Origin: Deltaproteobacteria bacterium
Lineage (GTDB): Bacteria; Desulfobacterota; Desulfobaccia; Desulfobaccales; 0-14-0-80-60-11
Assembly (NCBI GenBank): GCA_023381945.1
Contig: JAMCQY010000105.1
Coordinates: 1 to 37,327, forward strand
Direction of reading: 5' to 3'
DNA length: 37,327 bases
Both the position numbers and the translations under genes were made by a program. Below, piece after piece: positions 1-7,847 of this stretch (within the stretch, counting starts at the first letter, position 1; the number at the start of each line of letters is the position of its first letter). Below the pieces are notes generated by a model, which was not told where the DNA came from, did no database searches, and saw only the letters and a program-made list of their open reading frames with translations.

Positions 1-1
1 C

Positions 2-1837
2 CCCGTCAGCGCCCCTTTAAGCCCTGAGCAAGTAGCCGCCATCCAGGAAATCGTGGCCCGTCATAAAGCCGTTAAAGGCGGCCTGTTGCCGGCGATGCAC
101 GAAGTCCAGGGGCTGTGCGGCAACTGGCTGCCCATGGAAGCCCTGCAGCTTATCTCCCAGGGCATGGATGTGCCTTACCCTTATCTTTACGGCGTCATGA
201 GCTTCTACACCATGTTTTCGCCGACGCCCCGGGGCAAGTTCATCATCCGTTTTTGCGAATCCGCACCCTGCCATATCTGGGGCGCAGATGACCTCGTCGA
301 GGTGGTCAAGGCCGAGTTGGGAATTGAGCACGTGGGAGATACCACCTCCGACGGCCTTTTCACCCTGGAGCACACCGCCTGCCTGGGCGTCTGCGAGGTG
401 TCGCCGGCCATGCAGATCAACGAGGTGGTCTTCGGCCGTCTCACGCCTGAGCGCCTCAAGAATATCCTGGCCGACTACAAGGCCGGCAAGGTCGTAGATT
501 ATAAGACCCTGCCCCGCACCACCAACCCCCTGAGCGATTACACCGCCAGCGGCGATGAGTTGGTGCTGCTGGCCAATGTCGATCAGATCGACCCTCTGAG
601 CCTGGATGCCTATCTGGAACGGGGCGGCTACGAAGGCCTGAAAAAGGCCATTGGCATGAGCCAGGAAGAGGTGGTCAACACGGTCAAGGATGCGGGCCTC
701 CGGGGCCGGGGCGGCGCCGGCTTCCCCACCGGGCTCAAGTGGTCTTTTACCCAGCCCAACCCGAACTCGCCGAAGTACATTGTCTGCAACGCCGACGAAG
801 GCGAGCCCGGGACCATCAAAGACCGCTACATCATGGAAGGCGACCCCCACCGGGTCCTGGAAGGCATGGCCATCGCCGGCTTTGCGGTGGGCGCCAACTA
901 CGGTTACATATACGTGCGTGGCGAGTATTACCTCTCCATGTACCGCCTCAACAAGGCCATCGAAGCCGCGGAAGCCAAAAATCTGCTGGGCGACAACATT
1001 CAGGGCTCCGGCTTCAGCTTCCATATCAAGGTCCAGACCGGCGGCGGCTCCTATGTCTGCGGCGAGGAAACCGCGCTGATCGAGTCCATCGAAGGGAAAA
1101 GAGGCAACCCCCGGGTCAAGCCGCCTTTTCCCGGCGTCGTGGGGGTCTGGAACAAACCCACCATCGTCAACAACGTCGAGTCCCTGGCCACTGTGCCGGC
1201 GATTCTGGTGCACGGCTCTGAATGGTACAAGGCAAAGGGCACCGAAGACGCCCGGGGCACCAAGATTTTTCAGATCGTGGGCCACGTCAATAAACCCGGC
1301 GTGGTGGAAGCCAACCTGGGCATGACGGTGCGGGAGCTGATCAATAAATATGGCGGCGGGGTCCGCGAGGGCCGTCAGTACAAGTCCTGCCAGACCGGCG
1401 GCGCCTCCTTCGGCTTCTTCAAGGATGAGCATCTCGACACCCCCATGGAATATAAGGCCATGGCCATGGCCGAAGGCGCCCTGGGCTCAGGCACCATGCT
1501 GGTGATGGACGACACCTGCTGCATTGTCGATGTGGTCAAATCCATTCTTTACTTCTTCCAGCACGAGTCCTGCGGTTTCTGCCTGCCGTGCCGGCGGGGG
1601 ACCCGGACCTTGTACGAACTGATCAGCAAGGTGGCGGCGGGCAAAGGCACCCAGGCGGATCTGGACCGGATGATCTCCCTGGCCCAGATCATGGTGGATT
1701 CCTCCAACTGCGCCCTGGGCATGAGCCCGCTGTTCTTCGTCAAGACCACCATCGAGCGCTACGCCGACGAATACCAGGCCCACTTGGACGGCAAGTGTCC
1801 CTTGGGGGTCTGCAAGGCCGAGGAACATTCGCATTAA
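2..1837 (+). CDS. nuoEF: NADH-quinone oxidoreductase, fused NuoE-NuoF subunit (5' partial)
   Basis: This is the NADH-oxidising arm of complex I, binding FMN and passing electrons into the Fe-S chain. The frame is open to the left edge, so the true start lies outside; 611 residues are visible. Residues 1 to about 165 are a NuoE thioredoxin-like 2Fe-2S domain with a CX4C (C85, C90) and CX3C (C127, C131) ligand set. A NuoF domain follows with GRGGAGFPTGLKW (FMN/NADH site), NADEGEPGT, and a C-terminal 4Fe-4S motif ESCGFCLPCRRGT (C524, C527, C530) plus a distal Cys in SSNCALG. No stop codon or restart lies between the two domains, so this is a real fusion, as in HoxF-like proteins, not two genes. 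It precedes nuoA, whereas the usual order places E and F after D. Family assignment is certain; the exact N-terminus is unknown. Confidence 0.95.
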   Translation, partial: PVSAPLSPEQVAAIQEIVARHKAVKGGLLPAMHEVQGLCGNWLPMEALQLISQGMDVPYPYLYGVMSFYTMFSPTPRGKFIIRFCESAPCHIWGADDLVEVVKAELGIEHVGDTTSDGLFTLEHTACLGVCEVSPAMQINEVVFGRLTPERLKNILADYKAGKVVDYKTLPRTTNPLSDYTASGDELVLLANVDQIDPLSLDAYLERGGYEGLKKAIGMSQEEVVNTVKDAGLRGRGGAGFPTGLKWSFTQPNPNSPKYIVCNADEGEPGTIKDRYIMEGDPHRVLEGMAIAGFAVGANYGYIYVRGEYYLSMYRLNKAIEAAEAKNLLGDNIQGSGFSFHIKVQTGGGSYVCGEETALIESIEGKRGNPRVKPPFPGVVGVWNKPTIVNNVESLATVPAILVHGSEWYKAKGTEDARGTKIFQIVGHVNKPGVVEANLGMTVRELINKYGGGVREGRQYKSCQTGGASFGFFKDEHLDTPMEYKAMAMAEGALGSGTMLVMDDTCCIVDVVKSILYFFQHESCGFCLPCRRGTRTLYELISKVAAGKGTQADLDRMISLAQIMVDSSNCALGMSPLFFVKTTIERYADEYQAHLDGKCPLGVCKAEEHSH

Positions 1838-1839
1838 TC

Positions 1840-1893
1840 GGTAGCGCAGGCTTCCAGCCTGTGCTACTGCACCGGCAAGATGCCGGCGCTACC
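1840..1893. repeat. Composite intergenic palindrome between nuoEF and nuoA
   Basis: Outer arms GGTAGCGC (1840-1847) and GCGCTACC (1886-1893) pair perfectly. Inside are AGGCT-TCC-AGCCT and CCGGC-AAGAT-GCCGG hairpins. The first 22 bases recur as an exact reverse complement at 24397-24418 upstream of murA, so this is a dispersed repeat and not a site specific to nuo. It has no T-tract and so is not an intrinsic terminator. Confidence 0.8.
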
Positions 1894-1919
1894 AGCAACA
1901 ATTAATCAAGGGTTGACTT

Positions 1920-2276
1920 ATGTTGCTCAACTACCTGCCGGTTTTGGTTTACATGATCATCTGTATCGGGGCCATCGGAGTAATGTTGCTCTTGTCCGAA
2001 CTCATCGGCAAGAAGAAACATTTCCCCGCCAAGGACCTGCCCTATGAATGCGGCATGGACCCCATCGGCGACGCCCGCAGCCGGTACACGGTGCGCTTCT
2101 ATGTCATCGCCATGTTCTTCATAGTGTTCGACATTGAAGCCATCTTTTTCTATCCCTGGGCCGTGGTCTTCAAGCCCCTCGGCTGGTTCGGCTTCTGGGA
2201 GATGCTGGTCTTCGTCGGCGTCCTGGTGGTGGGACTGGTTTACGTGTGGGGTAAAGGCGCCTTAGAGTGGGAATAG
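1920..2276 (+). CDS. nuoA: NADH-quinone oxidoreductase subunit A
   Basis: A small membrane subunit of complex I at the junction of the peripheral and membrane arms. The 118-residue protein has three hydrophobic segments (about 5-27, 62-84 and 88-110). The conserved loop contains YECGMDP, and an acidic stretch FDIEAIF starts the second membrane helix; both are diagnostic of NuoA/ND3. Length is normal. The ATG follows an AAGGG-type ribosome site. It lies 82 nt after nuoEF, across a palindromic repeat, and is probably co-transcribed with it. Assignment is very secure. Confidence 0.96.
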   Translation: MLLNYLPVLVYMIICIGAIGVMLLLSELIGKKKHFPAKDLPYECGMDPIGDARSRYTVRFYVIAMFFIVFDIEAIFFYPWAVVFKPLGWFGFWEMLVFVGVLVVGLVYVWGKGALEWE

Positions 2277-2283
2277 CATAAAT

Positions 2284-2311
2284 GGTGGGGCGGGCGTCCC
2301 CGCCCGCCACC
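2284..2311. repeat. GC-rich intergenic palindrome after nuoA
   Basis: An imperfect inverted repeat built on GGCGGG-CGT-CCC with outer GGTGG/CCACC. Bases 2282-2304 are identical to 22976-22998 upstream of the methyltransferase gene, in the same orientation. It has no T-tract. Confidence 0.75.
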
Positions 2312-2327
2312 CTTAAATGTAGAATAT

Positions 2328-2344
2328 GGTGGGCGGTGCCCACC
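2328..2344. repeat. Short palindrome upstream of nuoB
   Basis: Perfect arms GGTGGGC (2328-2334) and GCCCACC (2338-2344) flank GGT. The element ends in CTACATGG, which creates an ATG at 2349 in frame with nuoB. That ATG is therefore probably part of the repeat and not the nuoB start. Confidence 0.7.
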
Positions 2345-2350
2345 CTACAT

Positions 2351-2354
2351 GGAG
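2351..2354 (+). promoter_or_regulatory. Ribosome binding site that decides the nuoB start
   Basis: GGAG at 2351-2354 is 6 nt before the ATG at 2361. The upstream ATG at 2349 has no Shine-Dalgarno site of its own and overlaps the repeat, so 2361 is preferred. Confidence 0.6.
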
Positions 2355-2360
2355 CACCGA

Positions 2361-2879
2361 ATGGGAATTGAAGAACATCTCGGCTATAATGTCCTGACCA
2401 CCACGCTGGAAAAGCTGGTGGATTGGGGCCGCAAAAACAGCCTTTGGCCCGCGACCTTCGGCCTGGCCTGCTGCGCCATCGAAATGATCTGCACTGCGGC
2501 CAACCGGTATGACATTGCCCGCTTCGGCATGGAAGCTTTTAGGGCCAGCCCCCGCCAGGCCGACCTGATCATCATCGCCGGCACGGTCTGCAAGAAGATG
2601 ATGCCGGCCATCCAGCGGGTCTATGACCAGATGAGCGAACCCAAATGGGTCATCGCCATGGGCGCCTGCGCCACCAGCGGCGGCATCTTCGACTCCTACG
2701 CCGTGGTCCAGGGAATCGACACTTACCTGCCGGTGGACGTTTATGTGCCCGGCTGCCCGCCCCGGCCCGAAGGTCTGCTGTACGGCATCCTGAAGCTCCA
2801 CGAAAAGATCTTGAAGGACCCGTTCCTGACCGCCCAGTACAAGAATCGCCTGCAGGCCCGGCGGGAGGAGGCAGCATGA
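2361..2879 (+). CDS. nuoB: NADH-quinone oxidoreductase subunit B
   Basis: The peripheral-arm subunit carrying cluster N2, the last Fe-S centre before quinone. With the 2361 start it has 172 residues. Ligand cysteines are visible as GLACCAIEM (C37, C38), GACATSGG (C103) and [11 protein letters not shown] (C132), the full N2 set. The start at 2361 is chosen over the in-frame ATG at 2349 because GGAG lies 6 nt upstream of it and 2349 sits on the tail of a palindromic repeat. The stop overlaps the nuoC start (ATGA), implying coupled translation. Very secure. Confidence 0.96.
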   Translation: MGIEEHLGYNVLTTTLEKLVDWGRKNSLWPATFGLACCAIEMICTAANRYDIARFGMEAFRASPRQADLIIIAGTVCKKMMPAIQRVYDQMSEPKWVIAMGACATSGGIFDSYAVVQGIDTYLPVDVYVPGCPPRPEGLLYGILKLHEKILKDPFLTAQYKNRLQARREEAA

Positions 2880-3331
2880 GCGCCGCGGTGGAACTGCTCC
2901 AGGCCAAGTTTTCGAGTGAGGTGGTGGAAGTGGTGGAGTTCCGGGGGGAGACCACCATCGTGGTCAAACCCGAGCGTTTGGTGGACATCTGCACCGCTTT
3001 GCGGGATGAGGAAAAGACCTCCTTCCGGTACCTCTCCATGATCGCCGGTCTGGATTATCTGCCTCAAAGCCCCAGGTTCGGAGTGGTCTATAATCTTTAT
3101 TCCCACCGCTACCATAATCGCGTCACTTTAAAGACCTTCCTGGGCGATGACGCCGCGCCGGTGGTGGATTCGGTGGTGCCGGTCTGGTCCACGGCCAACT
3201 GGCACGAACGGGAAGTCTACGACATGATGGGGATCCGCTTCAAAGGCCATCCGGATCTCCGGCGCATCCTGATGCCCAGTGACTGGGTGGGGCATCCCCA
3301 GCGCAAAGATTACCCCTTGCGGGGGATGTAG
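2876..3331 (+). CDS. nuoC: NADH-quinone oxidoreductase subunit C
   Basis: The 30-kDa peripheral subunit of complex I, packing against NuoD. It has 151 residues from the ATG at 2876, which overlaps the nuoB TGA and follows a strong GGAGGAGG site. The open frame extends further upstream inside nuoB, but that part has no support. The signature is in the C-terminal half: [20 protein letters not shown] followed by [20 protein letters not shown], the classic NuoC/ND9 motif. NuoC is separate here, not fused to NuoD as in E. coli. Length fits unfused homologues that lack long tails. Confidence 0.95.
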   Translation: MSAAVELLQAKFSSEVVEVVEFRGETTIVVKPERLVDICTALRDEEKTSFRYLSMIAGLDYLPQSPRFGVVYNLYSHRYHNRVTLKTFLGDDAAPVVDSVVPVWSTANWHEREVYDMMGIRFKGHPDLRRILMPSDWVGHPQRKDYPLRGM

Positions 3332-3339
3332 AGGCGCAC

Positions 3340-3364
3340 AGGGCACGGCACGCCGTGCCCCTAC
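3340..3364. repeat. Palindrome between nuoC and nuoD
   Basis: Arms GGGCACGGC (3341-3349) and GCCGTGCCC (3352-3360) flank AC, with CTAC after. The 25 bases at 3340-3364 are the exact reverse complement of 22073-22097, downstream of the LysE-type gene. It is a dispersed repeat with no T-tract. Confidence 0.8.
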
Positions 3365-3416
3365 GTTAAAAAGAATTTGATTACCCGATAACAGCTTTTC
3401 AAAGCGGGAATTCGAT

Positions 3417-4616
3417 ATGAATCAAGCGCAGACCATGCAACGCACCGAAACCATGCTGCTCAACGTGGGGCCTTCGCACCCCAGCACCCACGGGGTATTA
3501 AGGGTCCTGGTCGAGCTGGACGGCGAGCTTATCCTCAGGGCCGACCCGGATATCGGTTTTCTCCACCGGGGCATCGAGAAGATGTGCGAATACCGCACTT
3601 ACCACAAGTGCATGCCCCTGATGAACCGCCTCGATTACCTGGCCGGCGAGGTCAACAACTTCGGCTTCTGCCTGGCGGTGGAAAAGCTACTGGGAGTGGA
3701 AATTCCCAAACGGGCCCAGTATATCCGGGTGATGCTGGCGGAGTTGACCCGGATCGCCTCCCACCTGTTCTGGCTGGGGACCCACGGTCACGATTTGGGC
3801 GCCATGACGCCTTTGTTTTATGCCTTCCGGGAACGGGAACAGATCATGGACATGTGCGAAATGGTTTCCGGGGCCCGGATGTTCCCCCTGTACTGCCGCA
3901 TCGGCGGTCTGGCCGCAGACCTGCCCGAGGGCTTCCTGCCGATAGCCAAAAAATTTGCCGAGACATTCCCGTCCAGATGGAAGGATTACGACACTCTTCT
4001 CACCCAGAATGAAATCTGGAAAGAGCGCACCATCGGCGTCGGCGCCATGTCCAAGGATGAGGTCCTGGATTGGGGCTGGTCCGGCCCTATGGCCCGGGGC
4101 TCCGGAGTCAACTGGGACCTGCGCCGGGATAACCCCTATTCCAGCTATGAAGAGTTCGATTTCGAAGTGCCTCTGGGCAAAAACGGCGACACCTACGACC
4201 GGTATCTGGTGCGCATGCAGGAGATGCTCCAGAGCGCCCGCATCGTCATGCAGGCGGTGGACAAGATTCAACAGACCGAACCGGGCGCCATTAAATGCGA
4301 CGACCCCAAGGTGTCTTTGCCGCCCAAAGAGCGGGTCTATAATGAGATCGAGGCCTTGATCCACCACTTCCTGATCATCCAGGACGGCATCCGGCCGCCG
4401 GTGGGGGAAGTCTACCAGTGCATCGAGGCCCCCAAGGGCGAGATGGGTTTCTATATCGTCAGCGACGGCAGCAACAAACCTTTCCGGCTGAAGGTCAGGG
4501 GGCCGAGCTTTATCAACCTGTCGGCCTGCGACAAGTTGGCCCGGGGCCGCCTCCTGGCGGACATGATTGCCTTGATCGGCACCATGGACATCGTCCTGGC
4601 CGACGTGGACAGATAA
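3417..4616 (+). CDS. nuoD: NADH-quinone oxidoreductase subunit D
   Basis: The 49-kDa subunit, which forms the quinone pocket with NuoB and is related to [NiFe]-hydrogenase large subunits. It has 399 residues, normal length. Motifs in order: GPSHPSTHGVLRV near the N-terminus (quinone-site His), DIGFLHRGIEK, YLAGEVNNFGF, ELTRIASHLFWLGTHG, PPVGEVYQCIEAPKGE and a C-terminal VLADVDR. As in other NuoD proteins the nickel-binding cysteines of hydrogenases are absent. It is 85 nt after nuoC, with a palindrome between them. Very secure. Confidence 0.96.
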   Translation: MNQAQTMQRTETMLLNVGPSHPSTHGVLRVLVELDGELILRADPDIGFLHRGIEKMCEYRTYHKCMPLMNRLDYLAGEVNNFGFCLAVEKLLGVEIPKRAQYIRVMLAELTRIASHLFWLGTHGHDLGAMTPLFYAFREREQIMDMCEMVSGARMFPLYCRIGGLAADLPEGFLPIAKKFAETFPSRWKDYDTLLTQNEIWKERTIGVGAMSKDEVLDWGWSGPMARGSGVNWDLRRDNPYSSYEEFDFEVPLGKNGDTYDRYLVRMQEMLQSARIVMQAVDKIQQTEPGAIKCDDPKVSLPPKERVYNEIEALIHHFLIIQDGIRPPVGEVYQCIEAPKGEMGFYIVSDGSNKPFRLKVRGPSFINLSACDKLARGRLLADMIALIGTMDIVLADVDR

Positions 4617-4622
4617 GCATAC

Positions 4623-4637
4623 GGCGGGCGTCCCGCC
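4623..4637. repeat. Short palindrome after nuoD
   Basis: GGCGGG (4623-4628), CGT loop, CCCGCC (4632-4637). It has the same core as the palindrome after nuoA, and is a minimal member of the GC-rich repeat set. Confidence 0.55.
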
Positions 4638-4654
4638 CCTGATGCTTGAAGGAC

Positions 4655-5050
4655 ATGATGTTGGTACCTCGTAAAAGCAAGCTCATCATCGTATTTGTGC
4701 TGGTGCTGTTGCTGGTCGATTTGGGGCCGATTTTCGGCCAGGCCAGCAAGTCCTTCACCGGCAAAATCGCGGAGATTGCCAGGGGCGCGGAACTGGGTGT
4801 CGCCATGCACGGGACTTTTTATGTCTTGCGCCTGGAGGAATACCCCAACGTTCAGTTTCGCCTCTCTGCTGAGGACGCCGTGCGTTATGGGTTGATCGAG
4901 AAGGCAGGGCCGACGGGGATTGTAACGCCTAAAATGAGCAAAGGCATCGGCTGGAAGGTAAAACTGACCTGCGATTCGAATTATGAAGGTGATCGCAAAA
5001 CCCCCACCTATAAGGTGAGGTCGTTGGTGAAATTGGCAGACCGGGGCTGA
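4655..5050 (+). CDS. Small exported or membrane-anchored protein of unknown function inside the nuo operon
   Basis: I do not recognise this family. The 131-residue protein begins with basic residues (VPRKSK) and a hydrophobic segment at about 10-30, followed by FGQASKSF; this looks like a signal peptide or single anchor. The rest is a beta-rich, charged domain with no cysteine pair or metal motif. Start choice: ATGs at 4655 and 4658 follow AAGGA at 4649-4653. An in-frame TTG at 4646 is possible but has no ribosome site. It lies 38 nt after nuoD and 150 nt before nuoG, so it is probably transcribed with complex I. It does not resemble any NuoA-N subunit. Whether it serves complex I assembly is unknown. 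Confidence 0.7.
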   Translation: MMLVPRKSKLIIVFVLVLLLVDLGPIFGQASKSFTGKIAEIARGAELGVAMHGTFYVLRLEEYPNVQFRLSAEDAVRYGLIEKAGPTGIVTPKMSKGIGWKVKLTCDSNYEGDRKTPTYKVRSLVKLADRG

Positions 5051-5103
5051 AGAAGGCTTCGTTTTTGGAGAAGTTACCCGGAAATAAGCGTTAAGAACTA
5101 GTC

Positions 5104-5152
5104 GGGCGGATTTTTGCCCGCCAGGAAACCAAGACGGTGGGCGAATCCCACC
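5104..5152. repeat. Two small hairpins upstream of nuoG
   Basis: GGCGG (5105-5109)/CCGCC (5118-5122), and a perfect GGTGGG (5136-5141)-CGAAT-CCCACC (5147-5152). They lie in the 150-nt gap before nuoG. The arms resemble those of the repeats around nuoA and nuoB. There is no T-tract after either. Confidence 0.5.
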
Positions 5153-5200
5153 AAGGCAAACGGCTAAACATATACCCGGCAACGAACACAGGATCGACTT

Positions 5201-7843
5201 ATGGTTAATCTGACCATCGACGGGCGGGCCCTCCAGGCCAAGAAAGGTTCCACCATCCTGGATGCAGCCCGGGAGAACGGGATCTTTATTCCGACTCTCT
5301 GTTATCATCAAGCCCTGCACCCCATCGGCTCTTGCCGCATCTGCGTAGTGGAAGTGAAGCCCGGACCCCCCCGGCCCTTGCCGGCTTGCGCCACTTACGT
5401 CAACGAGGGCATGGAAGTCACCACCACCTCGCCCAAGCTGGAGGCCATCCGCGACGAGTTGATGAAGCTGGTCCTCATCAACCACGCGGTGGAGTGCCCC
5501 ATTTGTGACAAAGGCGGCGAATGTGAGCTTCAGAACCTGACTCACGCCCTGGGCATCAAGAAAGTGGACCTGGAGGCCATTAAACTCACGCCTCGGTTCG
5601 ACTACGAGTCCAACTTCGTGGAGCGCCACCAGGACCGCTGTGTCACCTGCGGCCGCTGCGTGCGCATTTGCAAAGAGCGGGTGGGCGCCTGGTCCTGGAA
5701 CTTCGTGCATCGGGGCTACTTCACCCAGCTCTCCAGCGGCGAGCTGCCCCTGAACTGCGAGTTCTGCGGCTCCTGCATCGACATCTGCCCGGTGGGGGCG
5801 CTGATCAACAAGCAGTGGAAGTACCGGGCCCGGGCCTGGGAAGTGGACAAGACCGAAATCGCCTGTCCCTTCTGCGGCGGCGGCTGCAATTACTCCCTCC
5901 ATACCAAAGACGGCAAGATCATGCGGGCCCGCAATGAGAAGACCGTGCTCCTCTGCGGCCGGGGCCGCTTCGGCTGGCCGGTGGTGGAGTCACCCGACCG
6001 CCTCAAGACCCCGCTGATCAAAGAAGGCGGCAAGTTTAGGTCCGCCTCCTGGGATGAGGCCCTGGACCTGGTGGTCGCCAAATTCAAGGAAGTTGTGGAG
6101 GCCGGCGGCCCCAAGGCAATTTATGGGGTGGGCTCACCCCGGGCCACCAACGAAGCCAACTATTTGTTCCAGAAATTCTTCCGGGCCGGACTGGGCACCA
6201 ACCAGATGGACAACCCGGCCAGGTTCAACTACCTCCGCGCCTTGAAAGGCATTGCCGACGTTTTCGGCCATACCACGGTTACCGGCGTGGAAAGGACCCC
6301 TGGCCGTCCAGGCGCCTATCAGTCCCCCTTCAGTCTCAAAGAGGACGCCCAAATCAGCGGCGCCCTGGCGGTGCTGGGCAAGCTCGACGACCTGCCCAAG
6401 GCCGATATGGTCCTGATCCTGGGCGCCGACGTCACCCCGGAACTGCCGCCCCTGGGCTGGAAGCTGCATGAAGCCAAGGAGAAAGACGGCTTCAAACTGG
6501 TGGTGGCCAACAACCGCAAGACCAAGTTCGACCGCTACGCCACGCTTTCCTTGCGTTACAAGCCCGGCAGCGAACGCATCCTGGTAGCCGGCCTGATCAA
6601 GGCCTTCCTGGCGGCCAATCCCGATTGGACACCGGCGGTGACGGCCAGCGGCTTGGAAGAGCTCAAGGACGCGGTCAAGAAGTTCACTCCCAAAGAGGTT
6701 GCCGCTAAGACCGGCATTGACGAGGCCCAGATCAACGAAGCCGTGGCCCTCCTGGCCCAGGCCAAGGCCCCGGCCATCATCTTCGGCACCGAACTGGAGG
6801 CCCAGGACAAGGGTTATCAGAATGCCCTGGCTCTGGCCAACCTCTTCCTGCTGGCGGGCAAACCCGGCACCCCCGGCAGCGCTCTCTATCCGGTGGCCGA
6901 GAAGAACAACACCCGCGGCGTCTGCGAGATGGGCGTTCAACCCCGCCGCCTGCCCGGTTTTCTGCCCCTGAACGCCGATACTGCGGCCACCTTCTTTGAG
7001 CAGAACCCGGTCGCTGATCCTGGCCCGGACCTGGAGGATCTCTTGGACCTTCTGGAGAAGGGCGAGGAAGGGGCGCCCCAGGCTCTCTATCTCCTGGGCG
7101 GCGATTTGCTGCGCAGCCTGCCGCACCGGAGCCGGGTCGAGAAGCTCCTGAAGAAAGTCCCGTTTATCGTCGTACAGGACGCCTTTATGACCGATACGGC
7201 GGAACTGGCCAGCGTCGTGCTGCCCGTGGCGGTGCACGCTGAGCAGGAAGGCACCTTCATCAGCAGCACCGGGCAACTGGGGCTGTTGCAACAAGCCGTC
7301 AGCGCCAACGGCGTGCGGCCCGACTGGCAGATCATCAGCCAATTGGGCGTCAAGATGGGTTTTGCCATGAAATACGGCGCGCCTGAAGCCATCTTCCGGG
7401 AAATGGCCCAGAAGATGCCGCTGTGGGCCGGGTTGAAACCTACGCTCAGTGCTCCCTGCCCGGATTTCAAGCCGGTCCTGAACGGCACTTTTGCGGTCTT
7501 CGAGACGGATATCAGCCTGCCTGGACGGCGGCCCTTCTCCCTGGTGGTGGGGAAATCCTTGCAACACTCAGGGTCCTTCACCACCCATCATCCCTGCGGC
7601 ACTCTGTCGGTGACGCCGGGGGCCAAACTGAAGGTCAATCCGGAAGACGCCGCCGGCCTTGGCCTGGCGGAAGGCGGCACCGCCAAGGTCATTTCCTCCC
7701 AGGGCGAGGTCAGCGTGCCCGTCACCCTGTCTGTGGACCTGCCAGCGGGTGTGGTGTTCCTGCCGGAGCATTTCGCCGCCCCCGCGGCCCAAACCTTGAC
7801 GCTTAACTCCAACCTGGTGCGCGTGACCATCCAAAAGGGTTGA
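5201..7843 (+). CDS. nuoG: NADH-quinone oxidoreductase subunit G
   Basis: The large Fe-S subunit of complex I, a molybdopterin-oxidoreductase relative. It has 880 residues. N1b 2Fe-2S ligands are C34, C45, C48 and C63. The His/Cys cluster N5 is H95, C99, C102, C108. A ferredoxin-like pair follows at C147/150/153/157 and C186/189/192/196. A further CX2CX3C plus distal Cys (C222, C225, C229, C252) matches the off-pathway N7-type cluster, which many NuoG proteins lack. The remaining ~600 residues are the cofactor-free molybdopterin-oxidoreductase fold. The C-terminus has an assembly-type domain (HSGSFTTHHPCGTLSV). The gene ends 4 nt before nuoH. Two ferredoxin-type clusters in addition to N5 is more than minimal NuoG carries and is like formate-dehydrogenase-related NuoG forms. 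Confidence 0.95.
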   Translation: MVNLTIDGRALQAKKGSTILDAARENGIFIPTLCYHQALHPIGSCRICVVEVKPGPPRPLPACATYVNEGMEVTTTSPKLEAIRDELMKLVLINHAVECPICDKGGECELQNLTHALGIKKVDLEAIKLTPRFDYESNFVERHQDRCVTCGRCVRICKERVGAWSWNFVHRGYFTQLSSGELPLNCEFCGSCIDICPVGALINKQWKYRARAWEVDKTEIACPFCGGGCNYSLHTKDGKIMRARNEKTVLLCGRGRFGWPVVESPDRLKTPLIKEGGKFRSASWDEALDLVVAKFKEVVEAGGPKAIYGVGSPRATNEANYLFQKFFRAGLGTNQMDNPARFNYLRALKGIADVFGHTTVTGVERTPGRPGAYQSPFSLKEDAQISGALAVLGKLDDLPKADMVLILGADVTPELPPLGWKLHEAKEKDGFKLVVANNRKTKFDRYATLSLRYKPGSERILVAGLIKAFLAANPDWTPAVTASGLEELKDAVKKFTPKEVAAKTGIDEAQINEAVALLAQAKAPAIIFGTELEAQDKGYQNALALANLFLLAGKPGTPGSALYPVAEKNNTRGVCEMGVQPRRLPGFLPLNADTAATFFEQNPVADPGPDLEDLLDLLEKGEEGAPQALYLLGGDLLRSLPHRSRVEKLLKKVPFIVVQDAFMTDTAELASVVLPVAVHAEQEGTFISSTGQLGLLQQAVSANGVRPDWQIISQLGVKMGFAMKYGAPEAIFREMAQKMPLWAGLKPTLSAPCPDFKPVLNGTFAVFETDISLPGRRPFSLVVGKSLQHSGSFTTHHPCGTLSVTPGAKLKVNPEDAAGLGLAEGGTAKVISSQGEVSVPVTLSVDLPAGVVFLPEHFAAPAAQTLTLNSNLVRVTIQKG

Positions 7844-7847
7844 GAAG

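Noticed and set aside
17..1432. Long open frame on the minus strand opposite nuoEF (471 codons)
   Set aside because: It is the antisense of a certain gene, with no recognisable domain. GC-rich codon bias creates such frames; similar ones lie opposite nuoD (3687-4367), 4451-5902, nuoG (6134-7567), nuoL (10865-11608) and murA (24721-25689).
2645..2875. Upstream extension of the nuoC frame inside nuoB
   Set aside because: No homology in the extra residues, and a strong GGAGGAGG site points to the ATG at 2876.
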